Positions 34,228 to 43,599 of a stretch of DNA of 64,000 bases are shown one piece after another; position 1 is the first letter of the stretch, and every line of letters starts with the position of its first letter. The notes beneath the pieces are model-generated. The model was not told the DNA's origin. It saw only the letters and a list, made by a program, of their open reading frames with translations, and searched no databases. The DNA is from Mediterraneibacter hominis. GTDB taxonomy: Bacteria; Bacillota; Clostridia; Lachnospirales; Lachnospiraceae. The stretch is taken from positions 223,426 to 287,425 of the forward strand of contig NZ_JACOPF010000004.1 of assembly GCF_014287475.1 (NCBI RefSeq). The letters run 5' to 3'. A program made the translations under genes and the position numbers.

Positions 34228-35112
34228 ATGGCAATTTTTAAAGGCGCAGGCGTGGCGATTGTCACCCCGATGAAAGAAAACCTGGAAATCAATTATGACA
34301 AACTGGACGAACTTTTGGAGGAACAGATTGCAGAGGGAACAGATTCTATTATTATCTGCGGTACAACCGGTGAATCCGCCACTATGACGGAGGAGGAACA
34401 TGTCAAGGCAGTACGTTTTACTGTAGAGCGTGTCAACCACCGTATTCCAGTCATCGCGGGAACCGGCTCTAATTCTACGGCAACCGCCGTTGAATTGTCG
34501 AAAGAAGCGCAAAAGGATGGGGCAGACGGAATTCTCGTTGTCACTCCTTACTATAATAAAGCGACACAAAACGGTCTCATTGCACACTATACAGCAATTG
34601 CAGACGCAGTCGATATTCCGCTGATTATGTACAATGTGCCAAGTCGTACCGGATGTGCACTACAGCCGCAGACAATCGCACATCTTGTAAAAAATGTGCC
34701 CAATATCGTCGGTGTAAAAGAAGCTTCCGGAGATATAGGCAATGTGGCAAAAATCATGCATCTCTGCGACGGAAATATTGATTTATATTCCGGCAATGAC
34801 GATCAGGTTGTACCACTCCTCTCTTTAGGAGGTATCGGTGTTATCTCCGTACTGTCCAACGTGGCTCCCAGATATGTACACGATATGGTATATAAGTATT
34901 TGGAAGGAGATGTGGCAGGTAGCTGCAAAATGCAGTTAGATGCAATTCCTCTTTGCAGCGCACTGTTCTGTGAGGTCAACCCGATACCGGTAAAAGCAGC
35001 GATGAATCTGCAGGGCAAACATGTCGGATCCTTGCGCGCTCCATTGACAGAAATCGAACCGGCACACAGGGAACTGCTCGAAAAAGCAATGAAAAAATTT
35101 GGCTGCCTGTGA
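34228..35112 (+). CDS. dapA: 4-hydroxy-tetrahydrodipicolinate synthase
   Basis: 294-residue class I aldolase; condenses pyruvate with aspartate semialdehyde. Motifs: GVAIVTPM, GTTGESATMTEEEH, YYNKATQNGL, Tyr in YNVPSRTG, Schiff-base Lys in VGVKEASGD. The ATG at 34228 follows AAGGAGGAAGAAAGA; an upstream in-frame ATG lies in the riboswitch platform. Controlled by the lysine riboswitch. Confidence 0.96.
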   Translation: MAIFKGAGVAIVTPMKENLEINYDKLDELLEEQIAEGTDSIIICGTTGESATMTEEEHVKAVRFTVERVNHRIPVIAGTGSNSTATAVELSKEAQKDGADGILVVTPYYNKATQNGLIAHYTAIADAVDIPLIMYNVPSRTGCALQPQTIAHLVKNVPNIVGVKEASGDIGNVAKIMHLCDGNIDLYSGNDDQVVPLLSLGGIGVISVLSNVAPRYVHDMVYKYLEGDVAGSCKMQLDAIPLCSALFCEVNPIPVKAAMNLQGKHVGSLRAPLTEIEPAHRELLEKAMKKFGCL

Positions 35113-35159
35113 TAAAAAGTCTACTAGAAGGAAACTGTTAGAAAGTAGATAGGCTTAAG

Positions 35160-35207
35160 AATAGACTGCCGCGAAATAATAGATACTTTTCGCAGCAGTC
35201 TATTTTA
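35160..35207. terminator. Bidirectional terminator after dapA
   Basis: AATAGACTGC and GCAGTCTATT with an inner GCGAAA/TTTCGC stem; T-rich on both sides. It serves dapA (plus) and the convergent CpcT/CpeT-like gene (minus). Confidence 0.8.
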
Positions 35208-35208
35208 T

Positions 35209-35760
35209 CTAAATAACCCTTTTATAAAGAATTGGTTCATCATATCCAAAAGTCTTCTTCCCTTTTACCTCCATACTCTCGCTCACCTCTAAATATTCTT
35301 TAGAAAATCGTTCAAACAAAGTGAATTTCAGTACAGGAGAAAACATGCTGGTGCTTCCACCTTCCCATACACCGTCTTTTTCAATATATAATGCCGGGGT
35401 AAATTTTTCGGATACTTTTAAATCCTTATAATCTATCGTTTTGAGCGCTTTATAGGTAAACGTATTTTTGTCATAGCCATCAGGTAATTCATAAGACGTC
35501 AATTTGATTCCCTTTTCTTCTTCGGTAAATAAAAATAAATGCGGTGCAGCATGTGTGTTCCCATTTTCTGTATAATAACTTTCTTCAATCATAAAAATTC
35601 CTTGGAAATCATTCGGTAAATTTCTAATTTTATCATTACAAATTGTATTTATATGTTCAGCATAGGGAAAATCCAACTTATTTTGTTTCATTCTTTCAAA
35701 CTGTTCAGCATTATTAAAGTTCCCTGTTAATATGTCCATGAAATCATCCAGTCTGTTCAT
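35209..35760 (-). CDS. CpcT/CpeT-family-like protein
   Basis: 183 residues. The layout LDDFMDILTGNFNNAEQFERM, then a FQGIFMIEESYY strand and KLTSYELPDGYDK, resembles the CpcT/CpeT family, first known as phycobiliprotein lyases of cyanobacteria but also found in non-phototrophs. Here no bilin protein is expected, so the role is unknown; the fold could bind another hydrophobic ligand. Ribosome binding site GGTAGGAAG. Single gene. Confidence 0.5.
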   Translation of the reverse strand: MNRLDDFMDILTGNFNNAEQFERMKQNKLDFPYAEHINTICNDKIRNLPNDFQGIFMIEESYYTENGNTHAAPHLFLFTEEEKGIKLTSYELPDGYDKNTFTYKALKTIDYKDLKVSEKFTPALYIEKDGVWEGGSTSMFSPVLKFTLFERFSKEYLEVSESMEVKGKKTFGYDEPILYKRVI

Positions 35761-35816
35761 TTTTCTTCCTACCTTTCATTTTATTAAAAAATCGTCTTGC
35801 TAATCCTGTTACGGAA

Positions 35817-35963
35817 CTAATAGTCGTTATTCGGATTTCTCATCAAGTTCGTCCACTCTATGTCAATGTTCGCTGTTGTTATGTCCTTATAATTTACTAT
35901 ATCTTCTTCATTTTTGACATATTCTTTATTTCGAGATATTGTTTCTTCGTATATCAGTTTCAT
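35817..35963 (-). CDS. Possible 48-residue protein, likely a gene remnant
   Basis: A short acidic open frame (MKLIYEETISRNKEYV at the start, RNPNNDY at the end) upstream of the CpcT-like gene. No good ribosome binding site, no recognised family. The rest of 35764-36121 is A/T-rich with no other gene seen. Confidence 0.25.
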   Translation of the reverse strand: MKLIYEETISRNKEYVKNEEDIVNYKDITTANIDIEWTNLMRNPNNDY

Positions 35964-36121
35964 ATTCCGGATTGGAAGTATCTTCTTTTCACAACAAGCG
36001 CCTCACTTCCAATTATGCATTTCTAAAAAAATTCCAATTCCCAATCTCCTATATTTCTGAAAAATAGATATAATAAATGAAGGAGCAGCAATTTTTTACC
36101 ACTCCTATTTTCCTGTTTTCT

Positions 36122-36991
36122 CTATTTCTTCTTTCCATAGAAAATCAGTCCTACCACCCCAGGGCCTGCATGTGTTCCGATACTCGGACTAACGTCATTT
36201 ATTACAATATTTTTAAATCCGATCTGGCGAACCATTTCAGCGACATCTTCTGCCTCCTTTATGCAGTCTCCATGTACAATTGCCACCATCCGTTCTTCCC
36301 CGTAGTTCTCCTTATCCAGAGCCGCCTCCATCCTGGACACCAGTGTTTTTAAGGACTTTTTTCTTCCTCTGACTGTTCCTGCTGCAAGCAGCTCTCCTGT
36401 GCTTGTTACCGTCAAAATCGGTTTGATATTGACAAGACTTCCGACTACTGCCGTTGTCTTTGATACTCTTCCGCCTCTCTGAAGGTGATGTAAATCATCT
36501 ACCGTAAATAATACATTTACATGCTCCCTTTCCTCTATCAGAATATCATAAACTTCTTCCAGACTCTTTCCTGCCTGTTTAAGCTCTATAGCTCGGTAAA
36601 CCGAAACCCCTTCGCCAAGAGAAGCATTCAGGGAATCAAAAACTAAAATTTTTCTCTCTGGGTATTTTTCCAGCAGTTCTTCCGCAACCATACGCACATT
36701 GTTACAGCTTCCACTTAATGCGCTGGAAAACGCGATATGTAAAATATCCCTTCCTTCTTTTAATACTGTTTCGAACTTTTCCTGTATCACGGCTGGATTA
36801 TTTGCCATTGATTTTGGCAGTTCTCCCTTTCGCATCGTTTCATAAAATTCTGACGGCTCCATATTCAGCTCGTCCCCATACACCGTTTCTCCAAAAGCAT
36901 AGTACTGCGGAATTACCGGAATTTCATGTTCTTTAATAAATTCAGGCCTTACATCCGAATTCGAATCTGTCGTAATTGTATATGCAGGCAT
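36122..36991 (-). CDS. DegV-family fatty-acid-binding protein
   Basis: 289-residue DegV protein. Motifs: TITTDSNSDVRPEFIKEHEIPVIP at the N-terminus, PKSMANNP, IAFSSALSGSCNNVRM, and GPGVVGLIFYGKK at the end. Members bind fatty acids and some (FakB) present them to the fatty acid kinase. Ribosome binding site AAGGGGGAAG; an extended -10 element (TGTTATAAT, box at 37033-37038) lies upstream. Confidence 0.92.
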   Translation of the reverse strand: MPAYTITTDSNSDVRPEFIKEHEIPVIPQYYAFGETVYGDELNMEPSEFYETMRKGELPKSMANNPAVIQEKFETVLKEGRDILHIAFSSALSGSCNNVRMVAEELLEKYPERKILVFDSLNASLGEGVSVYRAIELKQAGKSLEEVYDILIEEREHVNVLFTVDDLHHLQRGGRVSKTTAVVGSLVNIKPILTVTSTGELLAAGTVRGRKKSLKTLVSRMEAALDKENYGEERMVAIVHGDCIKEAEDVAEMVRQIGFKNIVINDVSPSIGTHAGPGVVGLIFYGKKK

Positions 36992-37317
36992 TTTTCTTCC
37001 CCCTTCTACAATAATTTTTACTTAATGTGAACATTATAACATTGTCCGACTCCACCGTAAACCAATTTCTATTTTTACAGAATTTCTTAATGAATTTTAA
37101 TCTTATCTTTACGCTGCTGACACATATTCTTCACATTTTCGCGTTATATTACAATCTAAACAAAGCGAACAGCTTTTTTACATATATTCCTTTTATTCTG
37201 CCGGGTACTTATATCCCGGCTTTTATGTTTTCTACGAAATCATCCGTCAATCTTGGAGGAATTAGGGTTTCTTTTTGTTACATTTTCCTTCATAATAGTT
37301 TTATAAATATCTTACAA
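36992..37317. other. Intergenic region without a gene
   Basis: Holds the degV promoter (minus strand, TATAAT at 37033-37038 with TG extension) and a plus-strand hairpin GCCGGG/CCCGGC at 37200-37220 followed by TTTTATGTTTT. An open frame crosses it but shows no protein-like content before the transposase remnant. Confidence 0.5.
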
Positions 37318-37662
37318 ACTATCCTTGCAGACCATTATGAAGAGATGCTTTATATTTTACATCCCCGTATCTCTGTTATTGAGAATGTTGAAAAGATGAT
37401 TCACTGCGGTGGCCCTTCTTTCGGCGGCGCAATGTACCACTGTCCCCACTGCAGAGAGAATGGAAGTTCGCTCCCTTTCGCTGCCACAGCCGCTTTTGCC
37501 CCTTTAAAGTGTACTAAATGTGGCAAAATCATGCTCCTCCTTGAAATTTACTACAACCATCATCCTGTATCTCTGCAAGAATTATACGAAAAAGCAATGC
37601 AAAAGCACCTACCCCGTTCTCCTGCTAAAAGTAAATTTCTTTTATCTCCTCTTCATTCGTGA
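37318..37662 (+). pseudogene. IS91-type transposase remnant
   Basis: N-terminal zinc-binding part (EEMLYILHPRISVIENVEKM, then CGGPSFGGAMYHCPHC) continues in a different frame as FAPFRCHSRFCP (about 37465-37500), so there is a frameshift. The frame then joins directly to a C-terminal-like end (LKCTKCGKIMLLLEIYYNHH). The catalytic middle is missing, so this is an internally deleted, dead copy. Confidence 0.65.
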
Positions 37663-37839
37663 TACAATCAGAATATCAAGTATGAAAGGGAGACAGCATT
37701 CCCATGAAGCCCATACATGAGCGATAGTGACCTTCTGGATATGGACTATTTTTTCTCCTTTTCTAAAAGGGAGAACTTTCCTATGCTATAAAAATACCGC
37801 TAATAAGAGCCCCAACCGCACCTTATTCCCGGCTATCCC

Positions 37840-38215
37840 TTACAAGGGATTCGTTAATTTGCCTTTTCCTGCTGGCTCGCCCGTAAACGGGTCTATAAAT
37901 TCTTTTAAACTTAACTGGTCATATGCTATGTCGTCTTGTAGTTAATTTTTTATATACTCTTCTATTTTCTTTACATTTTCCCGACCATATCGACATAATA
38001 TCCACGACACCAGAATTTTCTATTCCCATACTTATATTTCAAATTTGCATGCCTGTCAAATATCATCAGCGAACTTTTTCCCTTTAAGAATCCCATAAAC
38101 GCTGACACACTTTGTTTGGCGGAATTCTCACCAGCATATAAATATGGTCTGTGCAGCATTCTGCTTCTATATTGGGGGTGCAAATACGACACTATTCTCA
38201 ATCACACAGACTTAT
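37840..38215 (-). pseudogene. IS200/IS605-family TnpA remnant
   Basis: Minus-strand pieces of a Y1 transposase: TDHIYMLVRIPPNK in one frame, then VSAFMGFLKGKSSLMIFDRH and YKYGNRKFWCRGYYVD in another, then VKKIEEYIKN, a TAA stop, and DIAYDQLSLKEFIDPFTGEP in a third. The N-terminus is missing. Beyond the end, 37801-37830 can fold (AATAAG/CTTATT), as IS200 ends do. Confidence 0.75.
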
Positions 38216-38235
38216 ATGAATACAAACACGGGAAG

Positions 38236-38670
38236 ATGTTAATGCATTTACACTTTTGCTTCGAAGGTGTTCCTACAGAAAAAACTCCTGCGGCAATGCT
38301 GAAATACTACCGGCAGCGAAAGGGTCTAACCACACGGCAGTTAGCCGAAAGTATAGGAGTTGTACCAGCAACAGTGTTAATGTATGAGCGTGAACAATTC
38401 CCGATACCATATCAAACAGCCGTTGCTATGGCTGAAGTCCTTGAAATTGATAGAAATCTGCTCTTCGATGAGTTTGCTCAATTTATGGATTATCCTTACA
38501 GTGATAGACTTCGTGAAGTCAGAAAAGCACACAGATTAAATCAAGCAACTTTTGCTGAAAAAGCAGGTATTAGTTTGAGCATCTATTCTAAGTGGGAGGG
38601 CGGTTCACGACAACCGTCAAGAAAGATGTATGAGCAATTGGTAACCACATATCCTGAAATAAACATATGA
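38236..38670 (+). CDS. Double-HTH XRE-type DNA-binding protein
   Basis: About 144 residues with two HTH modules: AAMLKYYRQRKGLTTRQLAE...TVLMYER and RLREVRKAHRLNQATFAEKAG...IYSKWEGG. The start is uncertain (ATG 38236 or a later ATG at about 38296); the 5' part overlaps the TnpA remnant. Probably a regulator at the edge of the mobile element. A terminator hairpin follows at 38672-38714. Confidence 0.65.
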   Translation: MLMHLHFCFEGVPTEKTPAAMLKYYRQRKGLTTRQLAESIGVVPATVLMYEREQFPIPYQTAVAMAEVLEIDRNLLFDEFAQFMDYPYSDRLREVRKAHRLNQATFAEKAGISLSIYSKWEGGSRQPSRKMYEQLVTTYPEINI

Positions 38671-38671
38671 A

Positions 38672-38714
38672 AATGCAGCGTATCTGTGATATAGCAGGTA
38701 CGCTGTATTTTTTA
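38672..38714 (+). terminator. Terminator after the double-HTH gene
   Basis: AATGCAGCGTA and TACGCTGTATT form an 11-base stem followed by a run of T. Confidence 0.75.
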
Positions 38715-38784
38715 TCGGCACATTGGTGTTATTACTTGGCTTTCTGTAAAATAAAAGTACACTAAAACACAGGAGGAAAATACT

Positions 38785-39159
38785 ATGGAAAAGTCATTAT
38801 TTGAACAAATGGGCGGTACTTATACGCAAGTTGGAGATTATCTACTGCCAAGTCTCATTTTGCCCGAACAACAAGATCAATCGATCGGAGTATGGGGACA
38901 GCGACACGCAAGATATTTAAAACAGCACCATAAAATTATTTATATGAACCTGTTGACAAGCGGAAAACTAAACAACTATCTTGTCGATATTGATAACCAA
39001 GCTGAAAATTTGTTTCTTCAGCTCGTAAAGCAACTGGCAGAAAGCGAAGACATAACAGAAGAACTTAAAGCGAAAGATCAGATGGAATGGGTTGCGCAAA
39101 TGAACAATGTTTGCAACAGAGCAAGAGAAATTGTAAATTCTAAATTGATTTTTATATAG
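38785..39159 (+). CDS. TnpV-family transposon-encoded protein
   Basis: 124 residues, TnpV family, found in Tn4451-like and other clostridial mobile elements; molecular role unknown. Signature: LFEQMGGTYTQVGDYLLP, LYL-type GQRHARYLKQHHKIIYMNLL, AEDVTEELKAKDQMEWVAQMN-like end. ATG after AGGAGGAAAATACT. Its presence marks 38-51 kb as element DNA. Confidence 0.85.
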   Translation: MEKSLFEQMGGTYTQVGDYLLPSLILPEQQDQSIGVWGQRHARYLKQHHKIIYMNLLTSGKLNNYLVDIDNQAENLFLQLVKQLAESEDITEELKAKDQMEWVAQMNNVCNRAREIVNSKLIFI

Positions 39160-39161
39160 TT

Positions 39162-39196
39162 AAATCCGCTACCAGTTAAAATGTGGTAGCGGATTT
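39162..39196. terminator. Bidirectional terminator between tnpV and hsdR
   Basis: AAATCCGCTACCA and TGGTAGCGGATTT form a 13-bp stem with a 9-base loop, flanked by A/T runs, between convergent genes. Confidence 0.85.
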
Positions 39197-39200
39197 TGTG

Positions 39201-42200
39201 TTATACTAAGCCGAAATATTTTTCAAAAAAGTCTTTTAGCTTATCAATGACAGTTTGTTTTTTCAAAGCCCTATTTGAACCACCTGAAAATCTTGAAATT
39301 GGCGGTAATATTTTATCAAGATCTGTTCCAGTGGTTTTTATTCCACCATCTCTGAAAGAGTTTTCTATAAATTTTTGAGCTTCATCGTGTTTTAGTTTTT
39401 CATCTTTGATAATTGCTTCTAAGTCCTGTTCTTTTTGCTTCTTAACAAAGTCTTTCCAGTCCTTTTCAACATCTGTTTTTACTGTCATTTGGGCAACAAA
39501 CCCCTCAATTAAAGCTTTTTTGCTGCGCAGCTCAACACTTGCATCTATTGATTTATTAATATTAGCAAGAATCGTTTTATCCTCGCAGTTTGATTCGTGA
39601 TATTTGGCAACGAGCATCAGGATATAATCTATATTGACCTCGACCTGCTTAATAAGTTCAATTTCAAAGACAATGTCATCGTTGATTCGTTCTTTTTCAA
39701 TGTCGCTTTTTTTAGCATAATCTTGATATAAGTCAATATAAATGCTTTGATAATCCTGTAAATCTCTAACGGATACAGAACTGTCACTTTCAAAATCATC
39801 GAAACACCTTAAAATATTTCTCAATTTCAAAATGCGACCAAACAGTTTGATGAATTCTTTTTCGTTATCCTCGCCAATGATTTGACTGCTTATCGGAAAT
39901 TCATTTACCAGTCTGGCTACAAGCTCGTTATAACCTTCAATATGTTTTCCGTGCTCATCTTCATAGCCATTCATATACTCATTGTAAGTTTTTAGAATAA
40001 CCATACCTCTTGCGTTTTTATCCCCAAAAAGTGCTAAGGCATTATTAGTGGCTGTTTCAAGGTTCCTAAAACAAACAATGTTTCCAAATGTTTTAACTGA
40101 GTTCAAAATACGATTGGTACGGGAAAACGCTTGTATCAAACCATGATCTTTTAAATTCTTATCTACCCATAAGGTATTAAGAGTAGTAGCGTCAAATCCC
40201 GTTAGAAACATATTGACTACGATCAGCAAATCAATCTCACGATTTTTCATTCTCAATGATACATCTTTATAATAGTTGGGAAATTTATCGGCAGATGTAT
40301 CATAGCTAACATTAAACAGCTTATTATAATCATCAATCGCACTGTCAAGAAAATCCCGTGAAGTCTGATCAAGACCGCTTGTGTCAAAATTCTCATCTTG
40401 CAAGATATCATCCGGATCTTCTTCGTTTGGATTAAAACTGAATATCGTAGCAATATTTAATTTATGACCTGTTTCCTCCATTTGCTTTTTAAATTCATTG
40501 TAGTATGCAATCGCTGCCGGAATAGATGCGACTGCAAAAATCGAATTAAAACCATTTACTTTTGCAGTTGTTTTTTGCTCTGATACAGTATTATTCTTGG
40601 ACTTCGCCATTTTTTCTACATTCGTAATCACTTTATGGTCATAATAGGAACGGCTTTGATTGCGATAAGTTTTCTGCTCAAAATGTTCAAGAATGTATTG
40701 TGTAATCTCAGATACTCTTTTAGGGTCAAGCAAAGCTTTTTCACGGTCAATTGCCTTTACTTGCTTATCGTATAAAAGCTCAGGGTTTTTGATCGTGTTG
40801 ATATAATCAATTCTAAAAGGCAATACATTACCATCATGGATAGCATCAACAATGGTGTATGCGTGCAGTGGTCTTACTTTATTTCCGTTTTCATCCGGTT
40901 CACCACCGAAAACCTGTGCTGTGGTACGCATATTCGGAGCGTTGGAACTGTTCGAGTTTATTGCAAAAATAGGGGTGCCTGTAAACCCAAAAATATGATA
41001 ATTCTTAAAGTGCTTTGTAATTGACTTGTGCATATCTCCAAACTGAGAACGATGGCATTCATCGAAAATCATAACAATATGTTTTTTATAAACTTCATGT
41101 TCTTTGTTCTTGGATATAAATTTATCTAACTTTTGAATGGTTGTGATGATAATTCTTGCATTATCATCTTCCATTTGTTTTTGCAGAATTTTAGTAGAGG
41201 TGTTGCTGTTGGCAGCACCTTTTTCAAATCTATCGTATTCTTTCATTGTTTGATAGTCAAGATCTTTTCTATCGACAACAAACAATACTTTATCAATAAA
41301 ATTCAATCCTTGAGCAAGCTGTGCAGTTTTAAAGCTGGTTAAAGTCTTGCCGCTTCCGGTGGTATGCCAAATGTAACCGCCTGCCTCTTTTCTGCCGGTT
41401 TTTTTGAGATTGGTAGAAACGATAATGCGGTTTAGAATTTTTTCAGTTGCCGCAATCTGATAAGGACGCATTACCAACAATAAATCCTCTGAGGTAAATA
41501 CACAGTAACGAGTCAAAATATTAAGCAGGGTATGTTTTGCAAAAAAGGTTTTTGTAAAGTCCACAAGGTCCGGGATGGTACGGTTTTTCTCATCTGCCCA
41601 ATAACTTGTAAATTCAAAGCTATTAGAAGTCTTTTTCTTTTTTGCGGCGTTTTTTTCTGCATTATCTTTGATATGCTGAAATCTTGTTGTATTAGAATAA
41701 TACTTTGTATGCGTACCATTGGAGATTACAAACAGCTGTACATACTGATACAATCCGCTGCCTGCCCAAAAGCTGTCACGCTGATATCGATTGATTTGGT
41801 TAAACGCTTCTCGAATTGCGTTCCCTCGCTTTTTAAGCTCAATATGCACCAATGGCAATCCGTTTACCAAAATCGTCACATCATAGCGAGTATCATGCTT
41901 TCCGCCGTCTTCTTCATACTGGTTTATTACCTGTAAATGATTGTTATGAATGTTGGTTTTGTCGATCAGCTTGATATTTTTTACATAACCGTTATCAAGG
42001 GTAAGGTTTTGCAGATAATCTTCCTGTATTTTGCGGGTTTTCTCTACAATTCCATCATTACCGTTTGAAATAACACTGTTGTAAAAGTCGTTCCACTCTT
42101 TATCGAAAAAGGTGTAGTTATTCAGTTTTTCAAGCTGTGTACGGAGGTTGTCAATTAAGTCCTGTTCGCTTTTTATAGTAATGTATTCGTAGCCCTGACT

Positions 42201-42332
42201 GACAAGGCGATTTATAAAATCCCGTTCAAGCGCCGCTTCGCTTTGATAGTCGGTGCTTTTTCTTTTTTCGGGTGTGTACTCAGCCACCACCGTACTTTCA
42301 GTAGAGCTTGCCACAATTTCAAAGCTATTCAT
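39201..42332 (-). CDS. hsdR: Type I restriction enzyme, R subunit
   Basis: 1043-residue HsdR, full length. N-terminal nuclease region with YDVTILVNGLPLVHIELKKRG (D...ExK motif), SF2 translocase motor with Walker A HTTGSGKTLTS, IFDECHRSQ box, FGFTGTPIF, and motif VI QAFSRTNRI; C-terminal helical part. Translocates and cuts DNA lacking the HsdM/HsdS methylation. Overlaps hsdS by 8 bases; ribosome binding site AAGGAGG. Last gene of the operon. Confidence 0.96.
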   Translation of the reverse strand: MNSFEIVASSTESTVVAEYTPEKRKSTDYQSEAALERDFINRLVSQGYEYITIKSEQDLIDNLRTQLEKLNNYTFFDKEWNDFYNSVISNGNDGIVEKTRKIQEDYLQNLTLDNGYVKNIKLIDKTNIHNNHLQVINQYEEDGGKHDTRYDVTILVNGLPLVHIELKKRGNAIREAFNQINRYQRDSFWAGSGLYQYVQLFVISNGTHTKYYSNTTRFQHIKDNAEKNAAKKKKTSNSFEFTSYWADEKNRTIPDLVDFTKTFFAKHTLLNILTRYCVFTSEDLLLVMRPYQIAATEKILNRIIVSTNLKKTGRKEAGGYIWHTTGSGKTLTSFKTAQLAQGLNFIDKVLFVVDRKDLDYQTMKEYDRFEKGAANSNTSTKILQKQMEDDNARIIITTIQKLDKFISKNKEHEVYKKHIVMIFDECHRSQFGDMHKSITKHFKNYHIFGFTGTPIFAINSNSSNAPNMRTTAQVFGGEPDENGNKVRPLHAYTIVDAIHDGNVLPFRIDYINTIKNPELLYDKQVKAIDREKALLDPKRVSEITQYILEHFEQKTYRNQSRSYYDHKVITNVEKMAKSKNNTVSEQKTTAKVNGFNSIFAVASIPAAIAYYNEFKKQMEETGHKLNIATIFSFNPNEEDPDDILQDENFDTSGLDQTSRDFLDSAIDDYNKLFNVSYDTSADKFPNYYKDVSLRMKNREIDLLIVVNMFLTGFDATTLNTLWVDKNLKDHGLIQAFSRTNRILNSVKTFGNIVCFRNLETATNNALALFGDKNARGMVILKTYNEYMNGYEDEHGKHIEGYNELVARLVNEFPISSQIIGEDNEKEFIKLFGRILKLRNILRCFDDFESDSSVSVRDLQDYQSIYIDLYQDYAKKSDIEKERINDDIVFEIELIKQVEVNIDYILMLVAKYHESNCEDKTILANINKSIDASVELRSKKALIEGFVAQMTVKTDVEKDWKDFVKKQKEQDLEAIIKDEKLKHDEAQKFIENSFRDGGIKTTGTDLDKILPPISRFSGGSNRALKKQTVIDKLKDFFEKYFGLV

Positions 42333-43599
42333 TTTCCGCCGCCTCCTTTTTCTTAAAAGTTAAGAGTTTATCTCGGTAATATTCATATTGCTTTTGTCTT
42401 GTTTCAATTTCTAAAGATAAATCATCATACAAGAAGTTAAAATATTTTTCAAAACAGTCAAGATGATTAACTATTTTTTCCTGAATATCAATTGGTGGTA
42501 ATGTAAGTTCAAATTCTTTCAGCCATCCAGTATTTAAATTTACTTTTGCAGCACCAAAAACTTTTTTTCTAACTTGAGACCAAAATAAATCTGTATTCAT
42601 CCAATGTTTTAAATATCTATTAGATACAATATTTTTATTTTTTATTCTTAAAAAGCCTAAACTTACAAATATGCATAACTTCTCATCGGTGTCAATAATA
42701 ACAGGATGCCCTAAATTTGATCCAACTCTTGTAAAAAGTATATCTCCTCGTTTTGGTTTTGCATTTGATGTTGCTTTCGCATAATCTATTTCTGAAATAT
42801 ACTTAACATTTTCAAGATCAAGAAAATCTTTTGATGTGTTTTGTGCAGAAATAAATTTAACACCTGAATTCGTATATTTAGGTGTAGCAGTTAAACCTAA
42901 ATATATGTCACATATTTCTTTTAATTTAATTTTTTTGCAATCATATTCTTCTATAAAATTTAGTAATGACTCAGAATAATACTCATACTGATGTTTTCTC
43001 GCAGTGAGTTCCGCAGTAAGTTCCGCAGTGAGTTTTGCAGTGAGTTCCGTAAATTTATCCAATATACGAACAATCTCCTCTTGTACCGGTAACGGAGGAA
43101 GAGGGATTGTTACTTTTTCCATCTTCTTTTTAGAAACATTGAATCTTGTAACACCACTGGCTGTCCTTTTTATCTGCTTTCTAATCTCACTTGAACGGAA
43201 AACATATTTAGAGAACTCTGGCAGCATAAGCTTTTTATCATAAAATCTAAATCCAAAACAAAAGCTATTCAAATATAATTTTTCATCTGTTATTGATGTT
43301 AAAACCGATGACATACCACATTCTTCGGGAGTTTCCGAAGAACCTGTAAATAAAACATCTCCATATTGTATAGTGTTTTGATTTTCGTTTTCTCCGATTT
43401 TTACTTTATCAGCAACATCTATTTTTAAAGACAGATTTGAAAATACATTCATATATGTAATCAATTTCGCATTCCCATTGCTGAAATCGTCTTTTGATTT
43501 TCCACTAAGCCCACTATAAAATTCTCCCAATTCTCCAAGTGCTTTATATTCTGCACCCTCTGGGCAAAGTTCAGTGATAAGTTGTTCTAGTTTATTCAT
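42325..43599 (-). CDS. hsdS: Type I restriction-modification specificity subunit
   Basis: About 424 residues, two target-recognition domains (KALGELGEFYSGLSGKS at the N-terminus; IKLKEICDIYLGLTATP for the second), each followed by a conserved helix (PLPPLPVQEEIVRILDKF; LPPIDIQEKIVNHLDCF). The central spacer has a TAKL/TAEL tetrapeptide repeat (43001-43048). The ATG at 43599 has GGCGGTGA before it; an in-frame TTG at 43641 lies inside the preceding gene. Overlaps both neighbours by 8 bases. Confidence 0.93.
   Translation of the reverse strand: MNKLEQLITELCPEGAEYKALGELGEFYSGLSGKSKDDFSNGNAKLITYMNVFSNLSLKIDVADKVKIGENENQNTIQYGDVLFTGSSETPEECGMSSVLTSITDEKLYLNSFCFGFRFYDKKLMLPEFSKYVFRSSEIRKQIKRTASGVTRFNVSKKKMEKVTIPLPPLPVQEEIVRILDKFTELTAKLTAELTAELTARKHQYEYYSESLLNFIEEYDCKKIKLKEICDIYLGLTATPKYTNSGVKFISAQNTSKDFLDLENVKYISEIDYAKATSNAKPKRGDILFTRVGSNLGHPVIIDTDEKLCIFVSLGFLRIKNKNIVSNRYLKHWMNTDLFWSQVRKKVFGAAKVNLNTGWLKEFELTLPPIDIQEKIVNHLDCFEKYFNFLYDDLSLEIETRQKQYEYYRDKLLTFKKKEAAENE
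43001..43048 (-). repeat. Four 12-bp tandem repeats in hsdS
   Basis: Four imperfect units of GCAGTGAGTTCC (variants with TAAG and GTTTT) encode the TA(E/K)L repeats of the HsdS central spacer. Copy-number change keeps the reading frame and alters spacer length by four residues per unit. Confidence 0.85.

Noticed and set aside
43001..43048. CRISPR-like short repeats
   Set aside because: Contiguous 12-bp units inside hsdS without spacers; they encode TAEL repeats. No CRISPR array or cas gene was seen in the window.
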